In this document: piece by piece, positions 23,416-32,837 of the stretch | Numbering within the stretch: the first letter of the stretch is position 1 | Layout of the letters: each line of letters begins with the position of its first letter | NCBI RefSeq assembly: GCF_002850255.1 | Contig: NZ_CP022523.1 | Span: forward strand, 1,002,486-1,066,485 | Direction of reading: 5' to 3' | DNA length: 64,000 bases | Source: Pseudoalteromonas sp. NC201 | Lineage (GTDB): Bacteria; Pseudomonadota; Gammaproteobacteria; Enterobacterales; Alteromonadaceae | Notes under the pieces: model-generated | Database searches by the model: none | Told to the model about the DNA's origin: nothing | Seen by the model: the letters and a program-made list of their open reading frames with translations, nothing else | Program-made: the position numbers and the translations under genes

Positions 23416-25998
23416 CCCCGCGTAGTAGCGCCGACCATTCACATATACCCCTGTTGGTGCGTACTCATTGCGATCATAGGTATAGATTTGTTCGTCGGTT
23501 AAATTAATAAACTCAAATTGTGCATCAAGGTTATCACTTAATTTCACCGTGAGGCTGCCGTCTAACTGACCGTAGTTATCCATCATGGTCTCGCCTACAC
23601 CGGTGGCAAACTGGGTTCGATAATTATAGCTAAGCCGTGCGCTAAATTGGTGGTTCTCGTAGTAAGCGGTGAGGTTAGCGCTGTGTTTTGAGGTGCCTGG
23701 CACTTTGTTCTGTAAGCCAACGTCAGCGTTGTCACGTTCTCCATCAACATAGGTGTAATTGGCGATTAACCCAAATCCGTACGCAAGTGTCTGCTGGTAG
23801 CTTAGTTCAACGCCACGGATACTGCCGCCAGCGCCATTACTGGGCCTATCGATAGACATCAAAATACCTTCATGACGCTCAAGCTTTCGCTCAAACTCAA
23901 TAAAAGACTCCACATCTTTGTTAAATAAGGCGATTGAGGCGAGTCCTGCATCGTCAAAGTACCACTCAAGGCTGGCATCAAACTGCGCCGCTCTATATGG
24001 ATCTAGGCTGGCGTTACCACCTTGTCCTTGAGCTTGGGTCACGTTGTAATTGGTTGAGGGCATAAGGTGGTGAAATTGCGCTCGTGACATGACGCGCGCA
24101 ACGGAAAAACGGCCAACCAGACTTTCGCTTAAATCAAACTTGATATTGGCGCTGGGTAGAATATCGATGTAATCCCGAGATTCTTCATGCCAAACATAGC
24201 TGTCGGGTGCTTCGATGGGGGAGGCGACACGTTTAAATGCGGCAGAGTCTTGAAAGGTTTTGACCACCCGTACCCCAATGTTGGCTGCATAGGATTCACC
24301 AGCGAGTTGCATTTGACCGTAAGCGGCGGCGGTTTTTTCTGTAATATGAAATCGACTGGCTTTTTCTATCTCTTGTTCAAAATTGAGCGTATCGAAGTCT
24401 TTGGCGAGCAGTGTAATATCGGCATAACTGTAGTTTTTTAAGGTGTTTGCACTACCTACGCCGCGCAAATAATCATCCACAAAAGTGCCCGGATAGGCGG
24501 CCAGTGTAGTGCCAAGCTCGCCGGCTAGACCATCAAGCCCTCCATCTTTTGAGCGATAGCGCAAAAAGTCCCGTTGATGGTCCTTGAGTTTAATGCCAAA
24601 CTTAATCGCGTCGACCTGTTTAAAGTCGATATCGTACGCAAAATCGGCTTGCGCGAAGTATGATTTATCTTTGCCATCTTGGCTGTCATTTCGAGCTTCG
24701 GTGATAAACCAACTCGCCGCATCTAACGGAGAAGCCCCATAACTTGCGATGATGTTTTTTCGCATTGACGTATCAACATGAAAACGGGTGTTAGCAGAAA
24801 ACTGTGACGTGACGTCTTCTTTGGTGCCACCTGAGCCGTGGCTTAGACCCACTTGAAACTGGCTTGACCAATAAATGCCATCATAGACCAAGTCTAGATG
24901 AGCACTTTTAGTGCTGATCAGCGAGTCTCGCCAAATGGCTTCCATGCTGGTATTGAACGGCGCAGCTGTGGGTAAATAGTGGGCGCTCACCAAAGTACCA
25001 TCTTGTACATGTAAATCGGTTACCCCGCCGCCTAGGTCAATAGACTTTGCACTTTGCCAGAGAAAGTTTTGATTGTTGTTGTCTGCGTTTAGATGAGAAT
25101 AAAGTAAGTGGCTATTTAACCTAAGCCGTGGGGAAAGCTGGAATGCGGCATTGACTGTATAAGCTTGCAACTCTCTTTGCTGCTGAAAAATCGCGGAACC
25201 CCCACCTCCTGGAAACCATAACGTCTGGCTTTTGTCTTGTGGGGTCTGCTGGGTGGCATACCAAGTATCATCATCACCTTGGTATAATGTTCTATCGTGC
25301 CACCCCCACGATTCTAGGCCGTCGCGTCTGAGGCTGCGATCTCGTCGTGTTGCGGTAAAAAGCACAGCATAGTCGCCACTTTCGCTATGGTAGTTATAAA
25401 TTGCAGATAATTGTGGGTCGAGTTTATCGCTCAAGTCACTGTATTGGAACTGGGCTGTAATAACGCCATAGCCTGAAGGCGTAAGCAGAGGGTCGCGGGT
25501 TTTTATATTGATTGCACCACCTAATGAACCTTCATCCTGCATAGCTTGTGGTGTTTTGAATACCTCGAGGCTAGAGACGATTTCACTGGGTAATAAGGTA
25601 AAATTAAAGCCTCGGCTTGGCTGACTTGAGATCCACCAATCAGCGGAGGCGAGATATTGACCATTCAAATAAGTTCTATTTTGCTCAGGGGTTGTGCCTC
25701 GCACGCCGATCCGCTCACCTTCACCTTGTGCTCGAGAGAGTGAGATACCGGTGATCCGTTGTAGCGCCTCTGCGACGTTTTTATCTGGAAACTTACCTAT
25801 GTCTTCAGCACTGATCGTATCTGAAACTTGTTGATTGTGACGTTTATTACTGAGAGACTTGACAACGCTGTCATGGAAGGCACGGATTTCGATGCGTTCT
25901 ATGGTATTTTCAGCTGTCTGATTTTGCTCAACGGCATAACTTGCAGCTGTGATAAAGAATGCGCTACAAGAAACTGTTCGGATGAGAAATTCTGACAT
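23398..25998 (-). CDS. TonB-dependent receptor
   Basis: The ATG chosen gives a signal peptide (MSEFLIRTVSCSAFF, cleavage near YAVEQ); the longer frame upstream has no such feature. The 866-residue receptor has a plug domain (about 40-160, KFPDKNVAEALQRITG and EGERIGVRG) and a 22-strand barrel, ending in the aromatic RYQF typical of outer-membrane proteins. It would import a large nutrient using TonB energy. It is paralogous to the receptor at about 30 kb. The CadC-like sensor is divergent and may regulate it. Confidence 0.9.
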   Translation of the reverse strand: MSEFLIRTVSCSAFFITAASYAVEQNQTAENTIERIEIRAFHDSVVKSLSNKRHNQQVSDTISAEDIGKFPDKNVAEALQRITGISLSRAQGEGERIGVRGTTPEQNRTYLNGQYLASADWWISSQPSRGFNFTLLPSEIVSSLEVFKTPQAMQDEGSLGGAINIKTRDPLLTPSGYGVITAQFQYSDLSDKLDPQLSAIYNYHSESGDYAVLFTATRRDRSLRRDGLESWGWHDRTLYQGDDDTWYATQQTPQDKSQTLWFPGGGGSAIFQQQRELQAYTVNAAFQLSPRLRLNSHLLYSHLNADNNNQNFLWQSAKSIDLGGGVTDLHVQDGTLVSAHYLPTAAPFNTSMEAIWRDSLISTKSAHLDLVYDGIYWSSQFQVGLSHGSGGTKEDVTSQFSANTRFHVDTSMRKNIIASYGASPLDAASWFITEARNDSQDGKDKSYFAQADFAYDIDFKQVDAIKFGIKLKDHQRDFLRYRSKDGGLDGLAGELGTTLAAYPGTFVDDYLRGVGSANTLKNYSYADITLLAKDFDTLNFEQEIEKASRFHITEKTAAAYGQMQLAGESYAANIGVRVVKTFQDSAAFKRVASPIEAPDSYVWHEESRDYIDILPSANIKFDLSESLVGRFSVARVMSRAQFHHLMPSTNYNVTQAQGQGGNASLDPYRAAQFDASLEWYFDDAGLASIALFNKDVESFIEFERKLERHEGILMSIDRPSNGAGGSIRGVELSYQQTLAYGFGLIANYTYVDGERDNADVGLQNKVPGTSKHSANLTAYYENHQFSARLSYNYRTQFATGVGETMMDNYGQLDGSLTVKLSDNLDAQFEFINLTDEQIYTYDRNEYAPTGVYVNGRRYYAGLRYQF

Positions 25999-26097
25999 TG
26001 TGCTCAACTTATAATACGAGTAAGTTACCTTTAGTTGATACTCATAATACGCTTTTATTACGAGCCTAACCATAGTTTTACAAATTTTTAGTAGTTG

Positions 26098-28203
26098 ATG
26101 GTTGAAAACCTAGAAAAACGTTTTTTAATCAATGAGATACTTGTCGACCTGAGCAATTTATCTGTGTGTGTTGACGGTTCTTGGAGAAGCATCGAAGCGA
26201 AGCATGCGGCATTATTGCGTCTATTGATTGCTAACAAGGGAGAGGTTGTTACCAGAGATGCCATCTTAGATATCGTATGGCCCGGTACTATCGTCAGTGA
26301 TAATTCTGTTAGTCAACTGGTGGTACAACTACGTAAGCTGCTTGGTGATAGTTCAAACGAGCCAAAAATAATTAAAACGGTACCGCGCCTAGGTTATCAA
26401 TGTATTGCACAAATCAAAAAAGCCCCGACGCTACTTGAGCAAGTAGAGGAGCTGTCTCGTGGGCGTGGTGCGCAATTTGCGCTGCTCGGGTTTTTTATGG
26501 GTCTTGTGGTATCTTTGCTTGGCGTTTTTATTACCAAGCAGTGGCAAAGTGACTTGCAACAGCAGCCCGTCACAGCAACTCGGATCACGTCCTCACCGGG
26601 TGCTGAAGTCTTTGTGCGCTTTTCTCCAAATGGTAACTATTTAGCCTACAGTTATTTAGCTGAGGGAGCCGATCAATTTGATTTGGCGGTCTATGATCTT
26701 GAGACTAAAACAACCCATACGATAAAAAGCAGCGGTTATAGTGAAGAGTCAGCAAGTTGGTCTTTAGATGGTAACTGGCTGATTTATTCGCGCTCGGATC
26801 CGGTTTCCTGTGAAGTACGGGCGTTACACGTTAAAGGTCCAATAGAAATGTGGCGACTAGCGCGCGATAGCGTGCTTGGCAGCTGTAATAGTGCACAAGA
26901 CTCAGCGCCTTGGCTAGAATATCGAGCGGGCCATTTTATCACTAAGTCTTGGGATAAAGCTGGGACCTATTTGCAGTCTGTAGCGGTCACTTTTGCGGAT
27001 AATCAACCTAAAGTGCTCAACACCACGGCGTTGCCTATTCGCGATGTAACACATTATCAAGTTAACCAACAAACGCTGTTGTATCAGGTAAAAGAGCAGG
27101 GCGTTTATCGGCTTAATCTGGGGCAACTTGGGGACCTTGAAAGCCAAACCACCACACTCTCCAAGCAGTCTTTTTCGGCATTGAGTCATGGTTATGAGGA
27201 CGATACGGTTATTATCGCCAAACAAAACTTGAGTGTACTTAAAGGTCGTGAGCAACAGTTATTATACTCCGGATTTGGTGCGATATCTGAGATTGATGTC
27301 AATGCGAACTTGCGTGCTTCGGCGCACACTGAGGGCGTGGCTGAAATTAACTTTTATCAGCTTGCTGTAGACGTACAAAGCGAAGCACAGCAAAAGCAGT
27401 TGACGTCGCCCGCTCGAATGGACCTACTTGCCGCATTGTCTGATGATGGCGCACATTTTGTGTATGCCTCGGTGACAACCAAAAATAATGATGCGCCACA
27501 ATTTGAGCTGTGGCATAAACATGCTTTTCGGCCAACGTCGAGTTTGCTTGGTACGATGCCGCTGGGAGAAGTGCCTATTTTGCTATTGCTGTCGCCTAAT
27601 AACGAATATCTCGCCGTATTATCAAAGTCGCACAAAGTGTATTTAATAAGCTCTTTTACTAAAGAGGTGAAAAAAGTAGTTGATAACTTTGCCGAAATTG
27701 CCGACTTGCATTGGTCACAGGATGGTAGAAACCTGTATTATCGAGCGAAGCTCTCGGCGGAAGCAAAATGGCAGGCATGGCAATTTACCGTATCTCAAGG
27801 GCGCAGTGAGCAACAGCCTCTGGTAACGCACTCACCTGATTTACCTCTTACTCAAAAGAACCCTAGCTTTGTGGGGTATAAAGAACAAGTTAGGGAATAC
27901 CTAATTACTGCGCTCACTGAGACATTTGATGTAGAGCAGTTACGTGGGTCTTTATCTCTTTATCAGCCTGCAGTATATCGAGATGGGGTTTACTTTGTAC
28001 TGAAAAGAGGCCACCAATTGGTGCTTTATCGTTATTTAAGTAGTGAAAACAAGGTCGAAGAAATTCAACCAATTGGGTTGCACCTTTACGCGGGGTTTAC
28101 CGAGTTACAGGTATTATCAAGCTTTGATGGCAGTCAGGTAGTATTCAATCGGATCAACAACTATGAAAGTGACATAGTATTACTGGAGTACGGTGACCGA
28201 TGA
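26098..28203 (+). CDS. CadC-like membrane transcriptional regulator with beta-propeller sensor
   Basis: The 701-residue protein has an OmpR/PhoB-type winged helix (about 10-105, WPGTIVSDNSVSQLVVQLRK), one membrane segment (about 125-145) and a large extracytoplasmic domain with repeated TolB/PD40-like blades (VRFSPNGNYLAYSY, WSLDGNWLIYSR). It follows the CadC/ToxR plan, with a propeller replacing the small sensor domain. The ATG used is one codon after a TTG. It is divergent from the TonB receptor gene by 99 bases and probably senses a periplasmic signal for that receptor. Confidence 0.85.
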   Translation: MVENLEKRFLINEILVDLSNLSVCVDGSWRSIEAKHAALLRLLIANKGEVVTRDAILDIVWPGTIVSDNSVSQLVVQLRKLLGDSSNEPKIIKTVPRLGYQCIAQIKKAPTLLEQVEELSRGRGAQFALLGFFMGLVVSLLGVFITKQWQSDLQQQPVTATRITSSPGAEVFVRFSPNGNYLAYSYLAEGADQFDLAVYDLETKTTHTIKSSGYSEESASWSLDGNWLIYSRSDPVSCEVRALHVKGPIEMWRLARDSVLGSCNSAQDSAPWLEYRAGHFITKSWDKAGTYLQSVAVTFADNQPKVLNTTALPIRDVTHYQVNQQTLLYQVKEQGVYRLNLGQLGDLESQTTTLSKQSFSALSHGYEDDTVIIAKQNLSVLKGREQQLLYSGFGAISEIDVNANLRASAHTEGVAEINFYQLAVDVQSEAQQKQLTSPARMDLLAALSDDGAHFVYASVTTKNNDAPQFELWHKHAFRPTSSLLGTMPLGEVPILLLLSPNNEYLAVLSKSHKVYLISSFTKEVKKVVDNFAEIADLHWSQDGRNLYYRAKLSAEAKWQAWQFTVSQGRSEQQPLVTHSPDLPLTQKNPSFVGYKEQVREYLITALTETFDVEQLRGSLSLYQPAVYRDGVYFVLKRGHQLVLYRYLSSENKVEEIQPIGLHLYAGFTELQVLSSFDGSQVVFNRINNYESDIVLLEYGDR

Positions 28204-28238
28204 AGACATCAATGTTACGAAGCCCAGGTTGGGTACAG

Positions 28239-29567
28239 TTAGTTAGCTAGCTTTTGCTGGAATAAGCGTATTGCTTTACTACTCCAATTGCGCTGTGATG
28301 CCGACTTCAATGCTTGTGAGGCAAGCTTCTTGGCCTCTGCCTGATTATCTGTAAGCTTGGCAGATAGTAGCAGCAGTTCAGGGTGTTCGGGATCGATGGT
28401 GAGACCATGACGCAGCCAAGCCTTTGCCTGAGTTTTGTCGTTGAGACGAGTTAAATAAGTGTTTGCTAATAGAAGTGTGGAGCGCAAATGGCCGTTGTTC
28501 GAAGCTTCGGTAAGTACTTGTAGCGCACGTTGAGTATCTTGCAGCTCTGTGTTTGTAAGTAGTGATCGTGCTAAGCGATATTTTGCGATATCCATGGTTT
28601 GTGCTGCGTGTTCAAGCCAAAGTACACTAAGTCGATGCTCTCCCACATTGATAAGTTGAGTTGCTAAACGATATTGTGCCAAGTCCAAGCCATTTTTGGC
28701 TGCAGCTAAATATAATTCATTTTCTGGTTCTTCAGCGCGCCAGTGATAGCGCAGCAGCTGATACGCGTTGTAATCTTTCATACTCAACCAGTTAGCAATA
28801 TAGTATTGTACTTGCGCCACACCACGTTCTGCAGCGTCGATATTCTGCTTTAGCTGTTTTTCGTAGGCCTTCTTTTGAATGGCTAAGGTTTCGCGATATT
28901 GCTCGCCTTTATATGTCGCAAAATGGTAAATCAGCGTGTGTGCTTGCTTTGGTCCACTATATCGCCACTTCTCTACAGCATTTAACAGGCTAGCGGTGAA
29001 TATATGCTTGGGGTAGCTATCTACGACCTCAATATTGGTTGCCTTACCGCTTTGGTCGATATCAAACTCTAACCAAACCCAGCCCTCAACCCCTTGTCGT
29101 ACGGCCTCATCAGGATAGTCAGGTAATACATCGTGAGTTTTACTCGGCGTAGAAACGATATTGGGTTGTTTGAGCCGAGCAAGTGTTGAATCAAGTAAGT
29201 AGGTGTCTGCCAAACGATTTTTTTGAAGTGTTACGAAATCTTTTAGGCCACTTTGGTCGTCGGACTGCTGCAAAACGAGTTGCGCAGTTTGAAAGGCTTC
29301 AGCAATACCGAACTCTTTAGCCAATGAAAACCAAGCAAAGGCATTTGCGGCACTTTGTTCGGTTCCTTGACCGTACAAATACATCACCCCAAGATTATAC
29401 ATGGCGTCTGCATTACCTAACTGAGCTAGGCGATTGAATTCAGAAAATGCAAGAGTGAATTCTTCATTCTGATAGGCGAGGGTAGCATCATAAAGATCGG
29501 CTTTTGTCTGCCAACTTATACTCAGAAAAAATGAAAAAATAAGCCCAGAAATGAGATTGTTGCGCAT
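28239..29567 (-). CDS. Periplasmic Sel1-repeat protein with TonB C-terminal-like domain
   Basis: The 442-residue protein has a signal peptide (cleavage near TKA), then Sel1-like repeats (residues about 24-110, AMYNLGVMYLYGQG). A TonB C-terminal-like domain is inserted at about 145-225 (DYPDEAVRQGVEGWVWLEFDIDQSG), and helical TPR/Sel1-like repeats follow to the end. The proline-rich spacer and N-terminal anchor of a true TonB are absent. It converges with the CadC-like regulator and is separated from the second TonB receptor gene by a hairpin. A role in receptor energising or assembly is a guess. Confidence 0.75.
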   Translation of the reverse strand: MRNNLISGLIFSFFLSISWQTKADLYDATLAYQNEEFTLAFSEFNRLAQLGNADAMYNLGVMYLYGQGTEQSAANAFAWFSLAKEFGIAEAFQTAQLVLQQSDDQSGLKDFVTLQKNRLADTYLLDSTLARLKQPNIVSTPSKTHDVLPDYPDEAVRQGVEGWVWLEFDIDQSGKATNIEVVDSYPKHIFTASLLNAVEKWRYSGPKQAHTLIYHFATYKGEQYRETLAIQKKAYEKQLKQNIDAAERGVAQVQYYIANWLSMKDYNAYQLLRYHWRAEEPENELYLAAAKNGLDLAQYRLATQLINVGEHRLSVLWLEHAAQTMDIAKYRLARSLLTNTELQDTQRALQVLTEASNNGHLRSTLLLANTYLTRLNDKTQAKAWLRHGLTIDPEHPELLLLSAKLTDNQAEAKKLASQALKSASQRNWSSKAIRLFQQKLAN

Positions 29568-29661
29568 TTTATTGATTACTCATCCTCGGACTGCTCTTTG
29601 GGGTTGCTGTGGCCATTTTTAATAGGCTATATAACCACAATATAAGGGAAATTTAAATAAT

Positions 29662-29692
29662 AAAAGCTGATAGCAAACGCTACCAGCTTTTT
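29662..29692 (-). terminator. Hairpin between TonB receptor and Sel1/TonB-C gene
   Basis: AAAAGCTG-A-TAGC and GCTA-C-CAGCTTTT pair around AAAC, with T-rich flanks on both strands. It ends the receptor transcript and could work in both directions. Confidence 0.65.
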
Positions 29693-29825
29693 GGAACTCC
29701 GGGCAGGGAGTTTACTAAGTCGAACCTGTGTTAGCTTGGAAGCGACTTAATTCGAGTCATGAAACTATTTCTTTACGACTAATAAGACCAGATTTAGCGG
29801 TAAAAGTTTCATTCGCTATTCGGTG

Positions 29826-32402
29826 TTAGAAGTTAAATCTAACCCCCGCGCTAAAACGCCTTCCATCGGCATAGACACCCGTTAGTGCTTGCTCAACTCC
29901 CTTTTCCTGATAGCTAAATGTATGTTCATCCGTCAAGTTGATGGCCTCAAGAATAAATGCCACATTCTCATTGTAGTTATAGGTAAGGTTGGCATCTACT
30001 TGACCATAATCGTCAATGTATCCTGGCCAGTCGCGACCTGTATCATACCCTGTTCTGAAGTTGTATGAGATACGGGCACTAATGAATTCGTTTTCATAAT
30101 AAGAACTCAAGTTAACAGTATGCTCAGAGTTGCCTGGGATGGTAATGTCGTTACCTTCATCATCTTTGGCTTCACCATCTACATAGGTATAGTTAGCTGC
30201 AACGCCAAAACCTTCGTATAGCTCTTGTTGATAACCCACTTCTAGGCCTTGAATGCGGCCTGCTTTCCCATTAACAGGGCGGCTGATCAGCACTTCTTTA
30301 CCTTCGTGAGTTTCAAGTGCTGGTTGGCTCTCGATAAACGACTGAATATCTTTGTAGAAAAATACCGCAGAAAAAAGACCTGCATCGCTAAAGTACCACT
30401 CGATTCCGGTATCAAACTGCGTCGCTCTATATGGGTCGATGTCAGGATTACCGCCAGTGCCGGTTTGTGTTTCTAGGTTGTATGAGGTTGATGCTGTCAT
30501 ATCGGCGTAATCTGGGCGAGACATAACTCGTGCCGCAGAAAAACGCATTAATAAATCGTCATCTAAGTCAATTGCCAAGTTAATGCTCGGAAGAATGTCG
30601 AAGTAGTCCTTTTCTTCCGTTGTCCATACCTCTGCACCGGACTCACCTGCAAACGCGGATGAGGTTTGTTTGGTATTTACAAGCCTTACGCCTAAATTAC
30701 CGCGTAGACCATCTGCATCCAGATTCGCTTTAATGTAGCCTGCGGTAATTTTTTCATTGATATCGAAAGTACTGGCCTTCAATACTCGGTAATTCCAACC
30801 CAGCGCATCACCTTCTTGGCGTATTTTATCTGAATCAGTGATTGCATAGCTGCGCGTTGTGCCTGCTGAGCCTATGCCTGAAAGGTAATCAGAAGGCATG
30901 GCTTTAGAGTAATCAGCTAGACTCCAGTTTAAGTCGGTACGATTATCCGTAGTGTGTTTGGTATTAAAACGACTGTGATCACGATATTTAAAGCCTACTT
31001 TGATCTGGTTAAAGATAGCGACATCAATTGGGCGTTTAAAATCGGCTTGAAAGTAAGTTTCATCATCTTTCGCATCATTGCTGTCATAGCGTAAAAAGCC
31101 TAAATTCCATTTATCACCATCGTTTGGATCGGCAGCATAACTGGTCTTTACGTCTTCCTCTTGTGACGCATCAAAGCTGTGAACATAGTTGCCTTCCCAA
31201 CCAACGGAGCGATCCGCTTGTGAACCACCCGAACCTTCTGTGTAACCTAAGTGAAATGAAGATTCCCAAAGTTGCCCTTGATGTTCAACTTTTAAGTCGT
31301 ACGATTTGGTTTTGAGCTCAGAGTTACGTACTTTGGTCTCATCCAGAATGTTATTACCATCTGGTGATAAGCCAAGCGTCCCGCCGACGGCCATCTTTCC
31401 AACTACGGGGTGGTCGATAACGGTAATGTCAGTATATTGTGAGCCGCCGTAACCGGGTAACCACAGGAAGTTTTGGTTTTCATTGTCGGCTTCAAGTGTA
31501 GAGTCTAACGCATTGAATATAATGTCCATATTTTCATTTGGACGATATTGCAAGGCGAGGTTTATACCCGTGCGCACGCGCTGCTGTGAGAACATTGCTG
31601 AGCCGCCACCGCCAGGGCTGTAGACATTGTCGACGACGGTACCGTCTTCAAGTGTGATATCACGATAGGTCCAAGACCACGCTTCAATACCATCACGACG
31701 TAAGTTGCGCTCTTGGCGCACGACAGAAATTAAGGCGCCAAAAGATTCATCATCGGTCTTAAAGTTGTACATAGCGGAAAGTTGCGGGTCGGTTTCACCT
31801 GACACTTCGCTGTGCTGTGCGATAATTGAACCTGCAATTTTATTTGCTTCTAAATCAAGCGGCTTACGTGTTCTAACAATCACGGTTCCACCAATAGAGC
31901 CTTCGTCAATATCGGCTTCTGGTGATTTGTAAACTTCAAGCCCAGAAATGATTTCAGAGGGTAACATTGTGTAGTTAAATCCACGGCTCGCCGCTGAGTT
32001 AGTCCACCAGTCCGCTGAGCCAACGGCTTGACCATTTAATAAGGTCCGGTTTTGGCTTTCACCTGTGCCTCGAATGCTAACGCGTTCACCTTCACCAAAA
32101 CTACGCGTGATTGAAACTCCGGTAATTCGTTGTAGCGATTCGGCAACGTTTTGATCTGGAAATTTGCCAATGTCCTCGGCGGTTACTGCATCAACAATGG
32201 CGTCAGAGTATCTTTTTGTATTGAGTGATTGAACAACGCTGCCACGGATCCCTCTGACTTGAATAACTTCAACTTCACCATTTTTAGCTGCTTCTTGATT
32301 GTTGTTTTCTTCAGCGAGAGCTAGACCCGGTGCAAAAAGTACCGAGCCGAGCAAAGATTGGCTGATTAATACAGCCAGTTTTTTCTTGTTATTGCGAAAC
32401 AT
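29826..32402 (-). CDS. TonB-dependent receptor
   Basis: The ATG chosen follows AGGGGAA and gives a signal peptide (MFRNNKKKLAVLISQSLLG, cleavage near ALAEE). The 858-residue receptor has a plug domain (about 45-165, KFPDQNVAESLQRITG and EGERVSIRG) and a large barrel ending in VRFNF. Similarity to the receptor at about 24 kb is obvious throughout the plug (SADWW, SRGFN, LPSEIIS), so they are paralogs with probably different substrates. An AT-rich leader of more than 300 bases precedes it. Confidence 0.9.
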   Translation of the reverse strand: MFRNNKKKLAVLISQSLLGSVLFAPGLALAEENNNQEAAKNGEVEVIQVRGIRGSVVQSLNTKRYSDAIVDAVTAEDIGKFPDQNVAESLQRITGVSITRSFGEGERVSIRGTGESQNRTLLNGQAVGSADWWTNSAASRGFNYTMLPSEIISGLEVYKSPEADIDEGSIGGTVIVRTRKPLDLEANKIAGSIIAQHSEVSGETDPQLSAMYNFKTDDESFGALISVVRQERNLRRDGIEAWSWTYRDITLEDGTVVDNVYSPGGGGSAMFSQQRVRTGINLALQYRPNENMDIIFNALDSTLEADNENQNFLWLPGYGGSQYTDITVIDHPVVGKMAVGGTLGLSPDGNNILDETKVRNSELKTKSYDLKVEHQGQLWESSFHLGYTEGSGGSQADRSVGWEGNYVHSFDASQEEDVKTSYAADPNDGDKWNLGFLRYDSNDAKDDETYFQADFKRPIDVAIFNQIKVGFKYRDHSRFNTKHTTDNRTDLNWSLADYSKAMPSDYLSGIGSAGTTRSYAITDSDKIRQEGDALGWNYRVLKASTFDINEKITAGYIKANLDADGLRGNLGVRLVNTKQTSSAFAGESGAEVWTTEEKDYFDILPSINLAIDLDDDLLMRFSAARVMSRPDYADMTASTSYNLETQTGTGGNPDIDPYRATQFDTGIEWYFSDAGLFSAVFFYKDIQSFIESQPALETHEGKEVLISRPVNGKAGRIQGLEVGYQQELYEGFGVAANYTYVDGEAKDDEGNDITIPGNSEHTVNLSSYYENEFISARISYNFRTGYDTGRDWPGYIDDYGQVDANLTYNYNENVAFILEAINLTDEHTFSYQEKGVEQALTGVYADGRRFSAGVRFNF

Positions 32403-32799
32403 AAATTCCCCTTGAGTACATATACCAATTAGCCTTAATACTTGCTCAGTTTGAAGGAGTAAATCTGACGCTAACTGCGTTAAAAATTTCTTATTTAGAG
32501 CAACTAAATAGCAAAATTTTTGCCTTGTTATCGACAAGGTTTTCTCGCCTCAAAATAGACCACTTAATTAAGATAATTGGTATTACTTGTGATTGACCAC
32601 GAGAAAGATTAAACACCAGCGGGGTTTGTTAAATCTTGAATTGAAATGAATAGTTATGAATTTAGTGGTTTTTTGCTTTGATTTTTCTTATTTTATTGAA
32701 ATATATGGTTATAAAATAATTTTTGCTGGATTTTTTGCTGTTTAAGTTAAGTTTACTAGAGTGATTTCGCTTTGTTTTTTGTTAACATTCATAACTACA
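32403..32799. other. AT-rich upstream region of the TonB receptor
   Basis: No gene is seen. The region probably holds the receptor promoter on the minus strand. I see no clear operator, and the T-rich parts give weak -10-like boxes only. Confidence 0.4.
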
Positions 32800-32834
32800 A
32801 AGAACTGGAAAGTCGCCTTTCCAGTTCTTTTTGC
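32800..32834. terminator. Bidirectional terminator, 13-bp perfect stem
   Basis: AAGAACTGGAAAG and CTTTCCAGTTCTT pair perfectly around TCGC. The plus strand has a T5 tract. It follows the ThrE-type gene on the minus strand. Confidence 0.8.
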
Positions 32835-32837
32835 GCG

